A stretch of DNA of 7,355 nt from Candidatus Bipolaricaulota bacterium (GTDB lineage: Bacteria; Bipolaricaulota; Bipolaricaulia; Bipolaricaulales; Bipolaricaulaceae): contig JAJOKL010000162.1 in assembly GCA_021129895.1 (NCBI GenBank), positions 1 through 7,355 of the forward strand. Reading direction: 5' to 3'. A program made the translations under genes and the position numbers. Below, one piece after another: positions 1 to 6,690 of this stretch; the stretch's first letter is position 1, and each line of letters begins with the position of its first letter. The notes beneath the pieces are model-generated. The model saw only the letters and a program-made list of their open reading frames with translations. It did no database searches and was not told the origin of the DNA.

Positions 1-283
1 CCGACGCTAAACACGTACGTTTTTTGTTCAAGCCCCCAGTAGATCGAATTCGCGGGATCTGATCTTGCAGTGCAGCAACCTCCGAGTTTCCCGGGTTTCA
101 ACCTCGCACCTCCTGCCGGGCCGTGCGGGGAGCAAACCCGACGTGTTCCCAACCTGATTTGCAATCACTTATCGGGGTTGATATTCAGCCGGCAGCTGTT
201 GCGACGCAGCTTGAGCACTGACTCCGCCTCTCTCGGGGAGGGCGCAGAGCCGATGGCGCGGAGAGGCAGGCTTTCAGAACGGG
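1..283. other. Left-edge region without a supported gene
   Basis: This stretch lies downstream of the GerMN gene and I could not assign any gene to it. Its base composition differs from the genes: I count about 47% G+C in bases 1-60 and about 55-60% in bases 61-180. On the minus strand a frame is open from 164 to the window edge (about 55 codons). Within it a TTG at 101-99 is preceded by AGGAGG at 114-109, a good ribosome-site spacing. However, the translation is not one I recognise and its codon use is unlike the neighbours. On the plus strand a frame open at the edge stops at 60-62. Bases 226-232 and 261-267 form a 7-bp inverted repeat (GCCTCTC/GAGAGGC) with a long loop and no T-tract, so it is a poor terminator. 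I see no tRNA. Confidence 0.5.
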
Positions 284-997
284 CTATGGGAGAAGCTTGC
301 CACCTGCGTACACCCGCACTTGGGAGATGGTGGGGAACTCAAGGAGGGTCAGCTCTATCTGCCGCACGGCCAGGGCGGAAAGCTGAAAGGAGAACTCATC
401 CGGGATGCCCTCCAGCTGCACCTCGGCCACCCCGGCCGAGATGGCCACGTCCACCAGGCGCGTTCCCGCCGGCAGGGCGGACCAGTAGCCCCGAACCCGC
501 TCCCGCCAGGTGGGACCAGCCAGGAGCAGCTCCAGGGCCTGGCGGGCCGGGGTGCGGGTGCGGGGCACCCGCCGGATCAGAGGGAACGGGTCCCCGTCGG
601 GATCCAGGAAGTAAACCTTGGCCCAGGCATACGGGACGTCCGCGAACCTCACCCTGCGGGCCGCCAGGGTCCTCCCCTCGAGCCCGGGGAGCGGCCAGAA
701 CAGCTCTAGCCGCCCCCTCCGGCTGGCCGGAAGGTCGTAGTAAAGCTTCAGCTCCGCCCTCCCCCCGGCCGCCCAGGCGGAATCCTCAGCCAGCAGTCGT
801 CCATAGGAATCCAGGAGCCGCACCCCCACCTCGGCGCCGGCAGGCAGATTGCCCACCACAACCCGGGCCGGAAGGCCCAGCTCCCCCCCGGGGGCGGGGG
901 AGAGGATCACCGGCTGGGGGAGAGGGCCTGGGGTGAGGAAGGCTACCGCCAGGACCCCCAAGCCGAGAAGAAGAAGCCACACCCAGCCTTCGTTCAC
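284..997 (-). CDS. Membrane-anchored Gmad2 and GerMN domain protein
   Basis: This 237-residue protein probably acts outside the cytoplasmic membrane. Residues 5-21 are a hydrophobic segment (WVWLLLLGLG...) with little positive charge before it and no lipobox cysteine, so it may be an uncleaved anchor or a signal peptide. Residues of about 27-120 have the pattern of the Gmad2 immunoglobulin-like domain: a start like VILSPAPGGE, then GRLLAEDSAW, then a beta-rich stretch. Residues of about 125-235 match GerMN: KVYFLDPDG, then ALELLLAGPTWRE, LPAGTRLVDVAIS, and QIELTLLEFPTISQVRVYAGG. GerMN domains occur in spore germination protein GerM and in secreted lipoproteins of non-sporulating bacteria, where they are thought to bind ligands, so the domain does not prove sporulation. 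The start is GTG, its GTGA overlapping the rmuC stop by four bases, which implies translational coupling as the last gene of the uvrA operon. The precise function is unknown. I am confident of the domains and less sure of the localisation. Confidence 0.85.
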   Translation of the reverse strand: MNEGWVWLLLLGLGVLAVAFLTPGPLPQPVILSPAPGGELGLPARVVVGNLPAGAEVGVRLLDSYGRLLAEDSAWAAGGRAELKLYYDLPASRRGRLELFWPLPGLEGRTLAARRVRFADVPYAWAKVYFLDPDGDPFPLIRRVPRTRTPARQALELLLAGPTWRERVRGYWSALPAGTRLVDVAISAGVAEVQLEGIPDEFSFQLSALAVRQIELTLLEFPTISQVRVYAGGKLLP

Positions 998-2049
998 TTC
1001 GGCTCCTCTTCAACGAGCCGGAACAGCCGGGCGGAGAGCGCTTGCAGGGCCCGGTCCACCTGCTCGTATTTCCCAATCGCATTCCGCAAGTGGGTCCCCA
1101 AGGTGGTGAATTCCCTTTGAGCCGCGCCTAGCCGGTCGGAAAGTTCCCGCAGCTCCCCCAGCACCCGGTCCACGTCCTCGGCCAGCGACAGCCCCCGCAA
1201 GCCCAGGGCCACCGACTGGAGGTAGGCGTAGAAGGTGTTGGGAGAACAGGGGACCACCCGCCGAGACCAGGCGTAGTCCACGAACCCCTCTTCGATCCCC
1301 TCGTCCGGGGTGATCAGTTCCAGGAACACCCCCTCGGCCGGCACGTACATGAGGGCGAAGTCGCCGGTGCCCTCCCCGGGGCGGATGTACTTCTCGGCGA
1401 TGGTATCCACATGCTTCTTCGCCGCCCGCAGGAGTTCCCGCTTGTACTTCCGCCGCTCCTCCGGGCTGGAAGCGGAGAGAAGCTTCTGAAACGCCTCCAA
1501 CGGGAACTTGGCGTCCACCGGTACCACCATCTCCGAGAGGAAGATGGCCGCGTCCACCCGCTCCCCCCCTTTGAACGCGTACTGGAGGGCGTAGCGGTCT
1601 TGGGGGAGCACCTGAGCGAGGAGCTCCCCCAGCAGCCACTCCCCCAGGCCCCCTCTGGCCTTGGGCGCCTTGAGGATGTCCTGTAGGGAAGCGATGTCCT
1701 GCGCCAGCTCGGCGATGTGGCGGGAGGCCTCCTCTAAGGCCCCCAGCTTCTCCTTGACGTCCGCCACCACTCCTTGCACCCCCTGCAAGCGCTGCCCCAG
1801 CGTCCCCTCCTGTCGCTGGAGGAGCTGGGCGGTGGTGGCGAGCTGCTTCCCCACCTGCTCAGACAGGCCGGAAAGCTGGCTGGAGAGGAGCTGGGACAGG
1901 CGCCCCAGCTCAGCCGCAAGAGAGGAGCTGCTTTCCTTCAGGGCAGCGAACTCCTCCCGGCTGGGGCCGGGCGGACGGCGCAGGACCAGCACCAATGCCA
2001 CCACCAGCCCCACCGCCAGCGCGGCCAGGGCCACCCACAGGGCGGTCAT
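994..2049 (-). CDS. rmuC: RmuC family DNA recombination protein
   Basis: RmuC proteins are predicted to have a restriction-endonuclease-like core. In E. coli rmuC was found as a gene limiting short inverted-repeat recombination; the biochemical activity is not established. This copy has 351 residues. Residues 3-23 form an N-terminal membrane helix followed by RR. Residues of about 30-120 are Q-, E-, L- and S-rich and look like coiled coil, as in the family. The conserved core runs from about 130 to 330, with RGGLGE at 132-137, VDAKFPL at 178-184, YVPAE at 235-239, and SPNTF at 269-273, all family hallmarks. The C-terminal tail is a further helical segment. The start is ATG, with AGGAGG at 2059-2054 just upstream, and the ATG overlaps the uvrA stop as ATGA. 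The protein is shorter than E. coli RmuC, as I recall it, but appears complete. Its coupling to uvrA suggests a genome-maintenance role. Confidence 0.95.
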   Translation of the reverse strand: MTALWVALAALAVGLVVALVLVLRRPPGPSREEFAALKESSSSLAAELGRLSQLLSSQLSGLSEQVGKQLATTAQLLQRQEGTLGQRLQGVQGVVADVKEKLGALEEASRHIAELAQDIASLQDILKAPKARGGLGEWLLGELLAQVLPQDRYALQYAFKGGERVDAAIFLSEMVVPVDAKFPLEAFQKLLSASSPEERRKYKRELLRAAKKHVDTIAEKYIRPGEGTGDFALMYVPAEGVFLELITPDEGIEEGFVDYAWSRRVVPCSPNTFYAYLQSVALGLRGLSLAEDVDRVLGELRELSDRLGAAQREFTTLGTHLRNAIGKYEQVDRALQALSARLFRLVEEEPK

Positions 2050-4871
2050 GCCACCTCCTGGAGTGCAAGGACCCTGCGCAGGTACTGGCCGGTGTAGGAG
2101 TGGGGGCTTTTCGCGATCTCCTCCGGCGGCCCCTCGGCGATCACTTCGCCCCCCTCCTCCCCGCCCTCGGGCCCGAGGTCGATGATCCAGTCCGCGGTCT
2201 TGATCACGTCCAGATTATGCTCGATCACCACCACCGTGTTCCCGGCGTCCACCAGGCGATGAAGCACCGAGAGCAGCTTCCGCACGTCCTCGGGGTGGAG
2301 GCCGGTGGTGGGTTCGTCCAAGACGTACAGGGTCCTGCCGGTGGCCCGGCGGGAGAGTTCCCGGGCCAGCTTCACCCGCTGGGCCTCCCCCCCGGAGAGC
2401 TCGGTGGCCGGCTGGCCCAGCTTGATGTAGCCCAGGCCCACGTCGTACAGCGTCTGGAGCCGGGCCCGGATGGGGGGGATGGCCGAGAAGAACCCCAGGG
2501 CTTCCTCCACCGTCATGTCCAGCACCTCGGCGATGTTCTTCCCCTTGTAGCGCATCTGCAGGGTCTCCTTGTTGTAGCGGGAGCCCTTGCACACGTCGCA
2601 GGGCACGTAGATGTCCGGCAAAAAGTGCATCTCGATCTTCACCTTTCCTTGTCCCTGACAGGCCTCGCAGCGACCACCCCGCACGTTGAACGAAAACCGG
2701 CCCGGCCGGTACCCGCGCATCCTCGCCTCCGGAGTGGCGGCAAACACCTGGCGGATGGGGTCGAACACCTTGGTGTAGGTGGCCGGGTTGGAGCGGGGGG
2801 TGCGGCCGATGGGGGACTGGTCGATCTCGATCACCTTGTCCACGAGCTCCCAGCCCTCGATGTCGTCGTGGGCCCCGGGCTTTCCGGCCGAGTACCCCAG
2901 CCGCCAGGCCAGTCCCCGGTACAGCACCTCGTCCACCAGGGTCGACTTCCCCGATCCGGAGATGCCGGTCACGCAGATGAAAAGCCCCAACGGAAACCGG
3001 ACGTCGATCCCCTTCAGGTTGTGCTCCCGCGCCCCCTTGACCACGATCCAGCGGTCCTTGGGGCGCCTGCGGGTTCTGGGAACGGGGATCCTTCGCACCC
3101 CGGCCAGGTACTGGCCGGTGAGGGATTTCTCGCAGCGAGCGATCTCTTCCGGGGGGCCGGTGGCCACCACGTATCCCCCGTGCAGGCCCGCCCCCGGCCC
3201 CAGGTCCACGATGAAGTCCGCCTGGCGCATGGTCTCCTCGTCGTGCTCCACCACGAGCACCGTATTGCCCAAATCCCGCAGGCGCTTTAAGGTGGAAAGC
3301 AGCCGCTGGTTATCCCGGGCATGGAGGCCGATGGACGGCTCGTCCAAGACGTACAGCACCCCGGTGAGCTGGGAGCCTATCTGGGTGGCCAGGCGGATCC
3401 TTTGGGCCTCCCCTCCGGCCAGGGTGTTGGCCGACCGATCCAAGGTCAGGTAGTCCAGGCCCACGTCCACCAGGAAGGAGAGCCGCGCCCGCACCTCCTT
3501 CAGGATCTGGTGGGCGATCATCCGCTCCCTCTCTGTGAGCTCGAGCTCGTCGAAAAACCTCAGGGCCTCCCGGATGGACATCCGGGTGACCTCCCAGATG
3601 TTCTTGCCACCCACGGTGACCGCCAGGGCCTCGGGCCGGAGCCGGGCCCCTTCGCAGGCCGGGCAGGGCAGGGCGGACATGTACTGGGCCACCCCCTGCC
3701 GCACCTCCTCCGAGGTGGCTTCCCGGTACGTCTGCTCCAGCACCGGGATCAGCCCCTCGTAGGGGCGGTGATAGACCCGGGTACGGCCGTAGGTGGTGGT
3801 GTAGGTGAACGCCACCAGCTCGCCATTGGTTCCGTAGAGGAGGATGTCCAGCTTCTCCTGGGGCAGCTTTCCCAGGGGGACGTGGGGGTCGATGTCGTAG
3901 GCCCGGCACACCCCGTCCAGTACCGCCCACAGCCAGCGGGATTTCGAGCTGGCCCAAGGGAGGAGGGCTCCGTCCCGGAGGGATTTCCGCTTGTCCACCA
4001 CCAGGTCCGGGTCCACCACCATCCGCACCCCGAGGCCGTCGCAGGTGGGGCAGGCCCCGTAGGGGGAGTTGAACGAGAACAGCCGCGGCTCCAGCTCCTC
4101 GATGGAGATCCCGCAGGCCGGGCAGGCGAAGTGTTCGGAGTAGAGCCGTTCTTCTTTCCCCATGATCTCCACGATCACCAAGCCCCCGCCGTGCTTGAGG
4201 GCGGTCTCGATGGAGTCGGCGATGCGAGGACGCTTTCCCGGGGCCACCTTGATCCGGTCCACCACGATCTCGATGGTGTGTTTTTTATTTTTGTCGAGCT
4301 GGATGTCCTCGTACAGGGTCCTGAGGACCCCGTCCACCCGCACCCGGACGAACCCTTCTTTCTTAAGATCCTCGAACACGTGCCGGTATTCGCCCTTCCG
4401 GCCCCGCACCACCGGAGCCATGATCTGGACCTTGGTCCCCTCGGGCAAGGCGCGCACCTGATCGATGATCTGCTGGGCGGTCTGCCGTTCGATGGGCCGG
4501 CCGCACTTGGGGCAGTGGGGCTTTCCGATGCGGGCGTAAAGGAGCCGGAGGTAGTCGTAGATCTCGGTCACCGTGCCCACGGTGGACCGGGGGTTGTGGG
4601 AGCGGGCCTTCTGGTCGATGGAGATGGCGGGGGAAAGGCCCTCGATGAAGTCCACGTCGGGCTTTTCCATCAGGCCCAAAAACTGGCGGGCGTAGGCCGA
4701 GAGCGACTCCACATAACGCCGCTGGCCCTCGGCGTAGATGGTGTCAAAGGCCAAAGAGGACTTGCCGGAGCCGGAGATCCCGGTGATGACCACCAGTTTG
4801 TTCCTGGGGATCTCCAGGTCGATGTTCTTCAGGTTGTGCTCCCTGGCCCCCCGGACGATCAGTTTCTCCAT
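2046..4871 (-). CDS. uvrA: Excinuclease ABC subunit A (UvrA)
   Basis: UvrA is the dimeric ABC-type ATPase that finds bulky DNA lesions and loads UvrB in nucleotide excision repair, in the cytoplasm. The protein is 941 residues, the normal full length. In order: Walker A at 31-39 (GISGSGKSS); a cysteine pair C120/C123 at the start of the UvrB-binding insertion; a zinc module C250, C253, C274, C277; the first signature LAGGEAQR at 484-491; Walker B with LDEPS at 509-513; a second Walker A at 636-644 (K642); the conserved zinc finger C735, C738, C758, C761; the second signature LSGGEAQR at 825-832; and LDEPTTGLH at 851-859. The first signature has alanine where serine is usual. The start at ATG 4871 gives the standard MEKLIVRGAREHNL beginning, although no strong ribosome site lies close to it (GGGAGGGAG is about 20 bases away). 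It is the first gene of the operon with rmuC. Confidence 0.99.
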   Translation of the reverse strand: MEKLIVRGAREHNLKNIDLEIPRNKLVVITGISGSGKSSLAFDTIYAEGQRRYVESLSAYARQFLGLMEKPDVDFIEGLSPAISIDQKARSHNPRSTVGTVTEIYDYLRLLYARIGKPHCPKCGRPIERQTAQQIIDQVRALPEGTKVQIMAPVVRGRKGEYRHVFEDLKKEGFVRVRVDGVLRTLYEDIQLDKNKKHTIEIVVDRIKVAPGKRPRIADSIETALKHGGGLVIVEIMGKEERLYSEHFACPACGISIEELEPRLFSFNSPYGACPTCDGLGVRMVVDPDLVVDKRKSLRDGALLPWASSKSRWLWAVLDGVCRAYDIDPHVPLGKLPQEKLDILLYGTNGELVAFTYTTTYGRTRVYHRPYEGLIPVLEQTYREATSEEVRQGVAQYMSALPCPACEGARLRPEALAVTVGGKNIWEVTRMSIREALRFFDELELTERERMIAHQILKEVRARLSFLVDVGLDYLTLDRSANTLAGGEAQRIRLATQIGSQLTGVLYVLDEPSIGLHARDNQRLLSTLKRLRDLGNTVLVVEHDEETMRQADFIVDLGPGAGLHGGYVVATGPPEEIARCEKSLTGQYLAGVRRIPVPRTRRRPKDRWIVVKGAREHNLKGIDVRFPLGLFICVTGISGSGKSTLVDEVLYRGLAWRLGYSAGKPGAHDDIEGWELVDKVIEIDQSPIGRTPRSNPATYTKVFDPIRQVFAATPEARMRGYRPGRFSFNVRGGRCEACQGQGKVKIEMHFLPDIYVPCDVCKGSRYNKETLQMRYKGKNIAEVLDMTVEEALGFFSAIPPIRARLQTLYDVGLGYIKLGQPATELSGGEAQRVKLARELSRRATGRTLYVLDEPTTGLHPEDVRKLLSVLHRLVDAGNTVVVIEHNLDVIKTADWIIDLGPEGGEEGGEVIAEGPPEEIAKSPHSYTGQYLRRVLALQEVA

Positions 4872-4912
4872 AGTGGTTTTAAAACGCGGTCTCCCTCCCT
4901 GATTTAGGCACT

Positions 4913-4927
4913 ATAACCCCGCGTTAT
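4913..4927. promoter_or_regulatory. Small inverted repeat, possible operator
   Basis: ATAAC (4913-4917) and GTTAT (4923-4927) are inverted copies separated by five bases (CCCGC). The right arm overlaps the candidate -10 box of uvrA, the position where a repressor would act. It does not look like the E. coli or Bacillus LexA box consensus. Five-base arms are short enough to arise by chance, so confidence is low. Confidence 0.2.
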
Positions 4928-4954
4928 CATACCTCCGAGCCGGGGTGGGGACCA
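4926..4954 (-). promoter_or_regulatory. Candidate uvrA promoter
   Basis: Read on the minus strand, TATGAT (4931-4926) matches five of six bases of the sigma-70 type -10 box. With a 17-base spacer, TGGTCC (4954-4949) is a weak -35 (three of six). It lies in the only A+T-richer patch upstream of uvrA, about 55 bases before the ATG. TATAGT (4914 to 4909) is an alternative -10, but its -35 is no better. This is a pattern match only. Confidence 0.35.
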
Positions 4955-4961
4955 GTACAGA

Positions 4962-5003
4962 AGAGCCTGCCCCGCAAAACTCAGAGGCTGCGGGGCAGGC
5001 TCT
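4962..5003 (-). terminator. Perfect 15-bp hairpin, possible terminator or attenuator
   Basis: AGAGCCTGCCCCGCA (4962-4976) and TGCGGGGCAGGCTCT (4989-5003) are perfect inverted copies around a 12-base loop. On the minus strand it lies after the TIGR03545-type gene and before the uvrA promoter, where a terminator for the upstream operon would sit. The bases that follow on that strand are TCTGTACTGG, not a run of T, so it would be a poor intrinsic terminator; it may act with Rho or only stabilise RNA ends. The left arm is the same sequence that pairs with 5136-5153. Confidence 0.4.
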
Positions 5004-5153
5004 CGCCCGGCCCGGTTCCACGAACCGGGTTAAAGGGGCTTTTGAAGGTCTGGGTTGCGAACCGGCGATCAGGTTACAGGGCCCCTTTTGACGCTGCGCC
5101 AGGCAGGGCGCAAGGCGATTGACGTGAGGAGCTTGGTTTTCCGGGGCAGGCTC
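4963..5153. repeat. 191-base segment with terminal inverted repeats
   Basis: The left end GAGCCTGCCCCGCAAAAC (4963-4980) and the right end GTTTTCCGGGGCAGGCTC (5136-5153) are inverted copies matching at 17 of 18 positions. Immediately outside, AGAA occurs on both sides (4959-4962 and 5154-5157) as a four-base direct repeat, as a target-site duplication would. The segment codes for nothing recognisable and has strong internal hairpins, which together fit a miniature inverted-repeat (MITE-like) element. A four-base flanking match is weak evidence by itself. The alternative is a structured RNA whose ends pair. No second copy is present in the window to confirm mobility. Confidence 0.4.
5011..5029. 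repeat. 8-bp hairpin with a three-base loop
   Basis: CCCGGTTC (5011-5018) and GAACCGGG (5022-5029) pair perfectly around the loop CAC. The hairpin stands next to the 15-bp hairpin and inside the 191-base inverted-repeat segment. No T-tract follows on the minus strand. A related CGGTTCGCAACC motif occurs nearby (5053-5064, minus strand). It is not the T-arm of a tRNA, since no acceptor or anticodon arm can be fitted around it. Confidence 0.4.
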
Positions 5154-5276
5154 AGAAGGTGACCTTCACTCCTTCCTGTCCAACCTTGGGGGCGGCAAGT
5201 AAACTCGATCGATTGGAAACAGGCTCGGTCGCATTGAGCGCCGACTGTGGGAAGCAGAAGGCATGGTACGCGGGCG

Positions 5277-6690
5277 TTATCCTCCTTCCTCCTCTCCCTC
5301 TCCCTCCTGGGGGGCAAGGAGCCCGCGCAGCAGCTGTTCCAACGTGTCGGTGAGTTCAGGTGGGACAGCTTGCCTCGCGGCCCCTTGCATCAACCGGGCG
5401 GCCGACTCTTCCACCTGCTCCTTGAGCCGGGCATAGTCCTCGGGCAAGGGGATTTCCTCCCCCGGGCCCAGGAGCTCAAGCTCGTGCCCCAGCTCCTCGA
5501 TGGCCCCGGAAAGCTCCCGCCGGCCAGCCATCATCAGCCCCTGGCGCGCCACCTCCAGCAAGGGGCGCTCCCAGCCGAGCCGGGGGGAGCCCGCCGGGCT
5601 GTCCACCGAAAACCCGATCACGATAGGGAGCTCGGCGGAGTAGCGGTTGAGGCCCTCGATGGCAGCTTGCGATAGCTCCCGGGAAAGCCCGAACAGGGTC
5701 TCCCCCTCCACGGGCACCAACAGCAACCCGGTGAGCACCAACGACACCTGCCCCTCCACCTCATCCCCTACTCCGGCCAGCTCCGCGGTGAAGGTGGCCC
5801 TCCCCTCATGGATCTCCACCGGCAGGGTGGAGAAGTAAAGAGACTTAAGGAGCGGGAGGTCCAGGTCAGCGGCCTCGAACTGGTAACTTCTGGCTGGTTG
5901 GAGGTTCCCCTGCCTCCCGGAAGGTAGCAGATAGGGCGAAGGCGCCGGCGCCCCCGGAGAGCTCGCCCCGCAGGCGCACCGTGATGGGCCGGCGGTTGAG
6001 CCGGGCTGGCAGGGCCAGGTTCTCGATCTCCACCTCCAGGACGGTAACCTGGGGGAGGGCTCCCCCTTGGAACCTGTCCTCCAACCGGAGGTGGACGCGG
6101 CCCACCATGAGCTCCTCCACGGCGAACGTGGGCTCAAACGGGGGGAAGGCCCGCCCTCCGGCGTAGCGGGACAGGTCTGGCCGGGGCTTCCTCGGCCGGG
6201 GCGTGAGGAGGTGGTCTGCGAATTTCCGCAGCAGGGTCAGCCAATCCACCTTGTCCGCGTACTCGGCCGCCCACTCTAGATACCCCTCGACGTCCCATCC
6301 TTCGGAGAAGCCGTCCACGTTCAGGGTGCCGTCCTCCTCCCGCACCACGTGGAGCCGTACCTCGTCTATCCTGACCCGGTTGAACACCACCCTCTTTTCC
6401 AGCAGGGCCAGCATGCCCGCATCCAGGGTCAAGGTTGGGATCACCAGGACGTTTTCCTCGGGCTTACCCGGGTCTTGCACTGACAGGCCCCGCAGGGTGA
6501 GCTCCCCACTGAACAGGCTGAACGAGCTCTCCTCCACCGCCACCTCGCCCCCGATCACCCAGGAGGCGGCGGAGGTGGCGATGCGGCCGGCGAAGAAGGG
6601 GACGATCAGGGCCGCGAGGAGGTAACAAATCCCGTATATGATCGGAAGCACGATCAAGGCTTCTTTGCGAACGTAGCGGAAGGGCCCCAA
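5277..6690 (-). CDS. TIGR03545-type AsmA-like protein, frameshifted
   Basis: This gene encodes a protein of the TIGR03545 type, conserved but of unknown function and usually found next to a TIGR03546 partner. Residues of about 11-33 form one N-terminal membrane helix (ALIVLPIIYGICYLLAALIV). The following VIGGEVAVEESSFSLFSGEL and LTLRGLSVQDPGKPEENVL segments are typical of AsmA-like envelope proteins, so the body is probably periplasmic or outside the membrane. The reading frame breaks at 5907-5910: residues 1-261 are in one frame and 262-470 in the next, and removing one base gives a continuous, family-like protein ending in an acidic tail. Read as it stands, the protein would stop at 5866 after 274 residues. 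I chose TTG at 6690 because it places GPFRYVRKEA just before the helix as in relatives. It overlaps the upstream gene by 37 bases and has no clear ribosome site; TTG at 6657 is the alternative. Confidence 0.75.
5907..5910 (-). other. Apparent one-base frameshift
   Basis: On the minus strand the frame reads ...FREAG up to GGG (5910-5908). Skipping the fourth G (5907) continues with NLQPARSYQFEAADL, while staying in frame gives EPPTSQKLPVRGR and a stop at 5868-5866. Both sides carry the composition and family features of one protein. A four-base run is short for a slippage site, so a base-calling error, a recent mutation, and true recoding are all open. Confidence 0.75.

Larger units (their letters stand above)
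4872..5276. other. Intergenic region rich in inverted repeats
   Basis: These 405 bases separate the stop of the TIGR03545-type gene from the uvrA start. Short open frames here have no recognisable product, no good ribosome site and codon use unlike the neighbours, so I assign no gene. What it does hold is a candidate uvrA promoter near 4926-4954 and a dense set of inverted repeats between 4962 and 5167. These include AAAGGGGC (5032-5039) facing GCCCCTTT (5081-5088), TGCGCC/GGCGCA (5095-5100 and 5107-5112), and the near-palindrome GAAGGTGACCTTC (5155-5167). The stretch 5168-5276 shows nothing I can name. Confidence 0.6.

Noticed and set aside
43..64. Cluster of GATC and GAATTC sites suggesting a cloning linker
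   Set aside because: It resembles a polylinker only loosely, and such six-base sites occur by chance; no vector sequence is recognisable around it.
226..267. Inverted repeat after the Gmad2-GerMN gene as an intrinsic terminator
   Set aside because: The stem is only 7 bp, the loop is 28 bases, and no T-tract follows on the minus strand.
70..936. Long plus-strand frame of 288 codons opposite the Gmad2-GerMN gene
   Set aside because: Its product is a Pro-, Gly- and Arg-rich string typical of the antisense of a high-G+C gene; the minus-strand frame has clear domains.
3321..4907. 528-codon plus-strand frame opposite uvrA
   Set aside because: It is the mirror frame of uvrA, rich in His, Val and Gly repeats of antisense origin; uvrA is unambiguous here.
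5032..5089. tRNA-like segment with pairing ends AAAGGGGC/GCCCCTTT
   Set aside because: Only about 58 bases long, with no anticodon arm and no proper T-loop; it is treated as one of the region's inverted repeats.
5069..5317. 82-codon minus-strand frame between the TIGR03545-type gene and uvrA
   Set aside because: It overlaps the end of the TIGR03545-type gene, has no good ribosome site, runs through the inverted-repeat segment, and its product (Arg- and Pro-rich) resembles no family I know.
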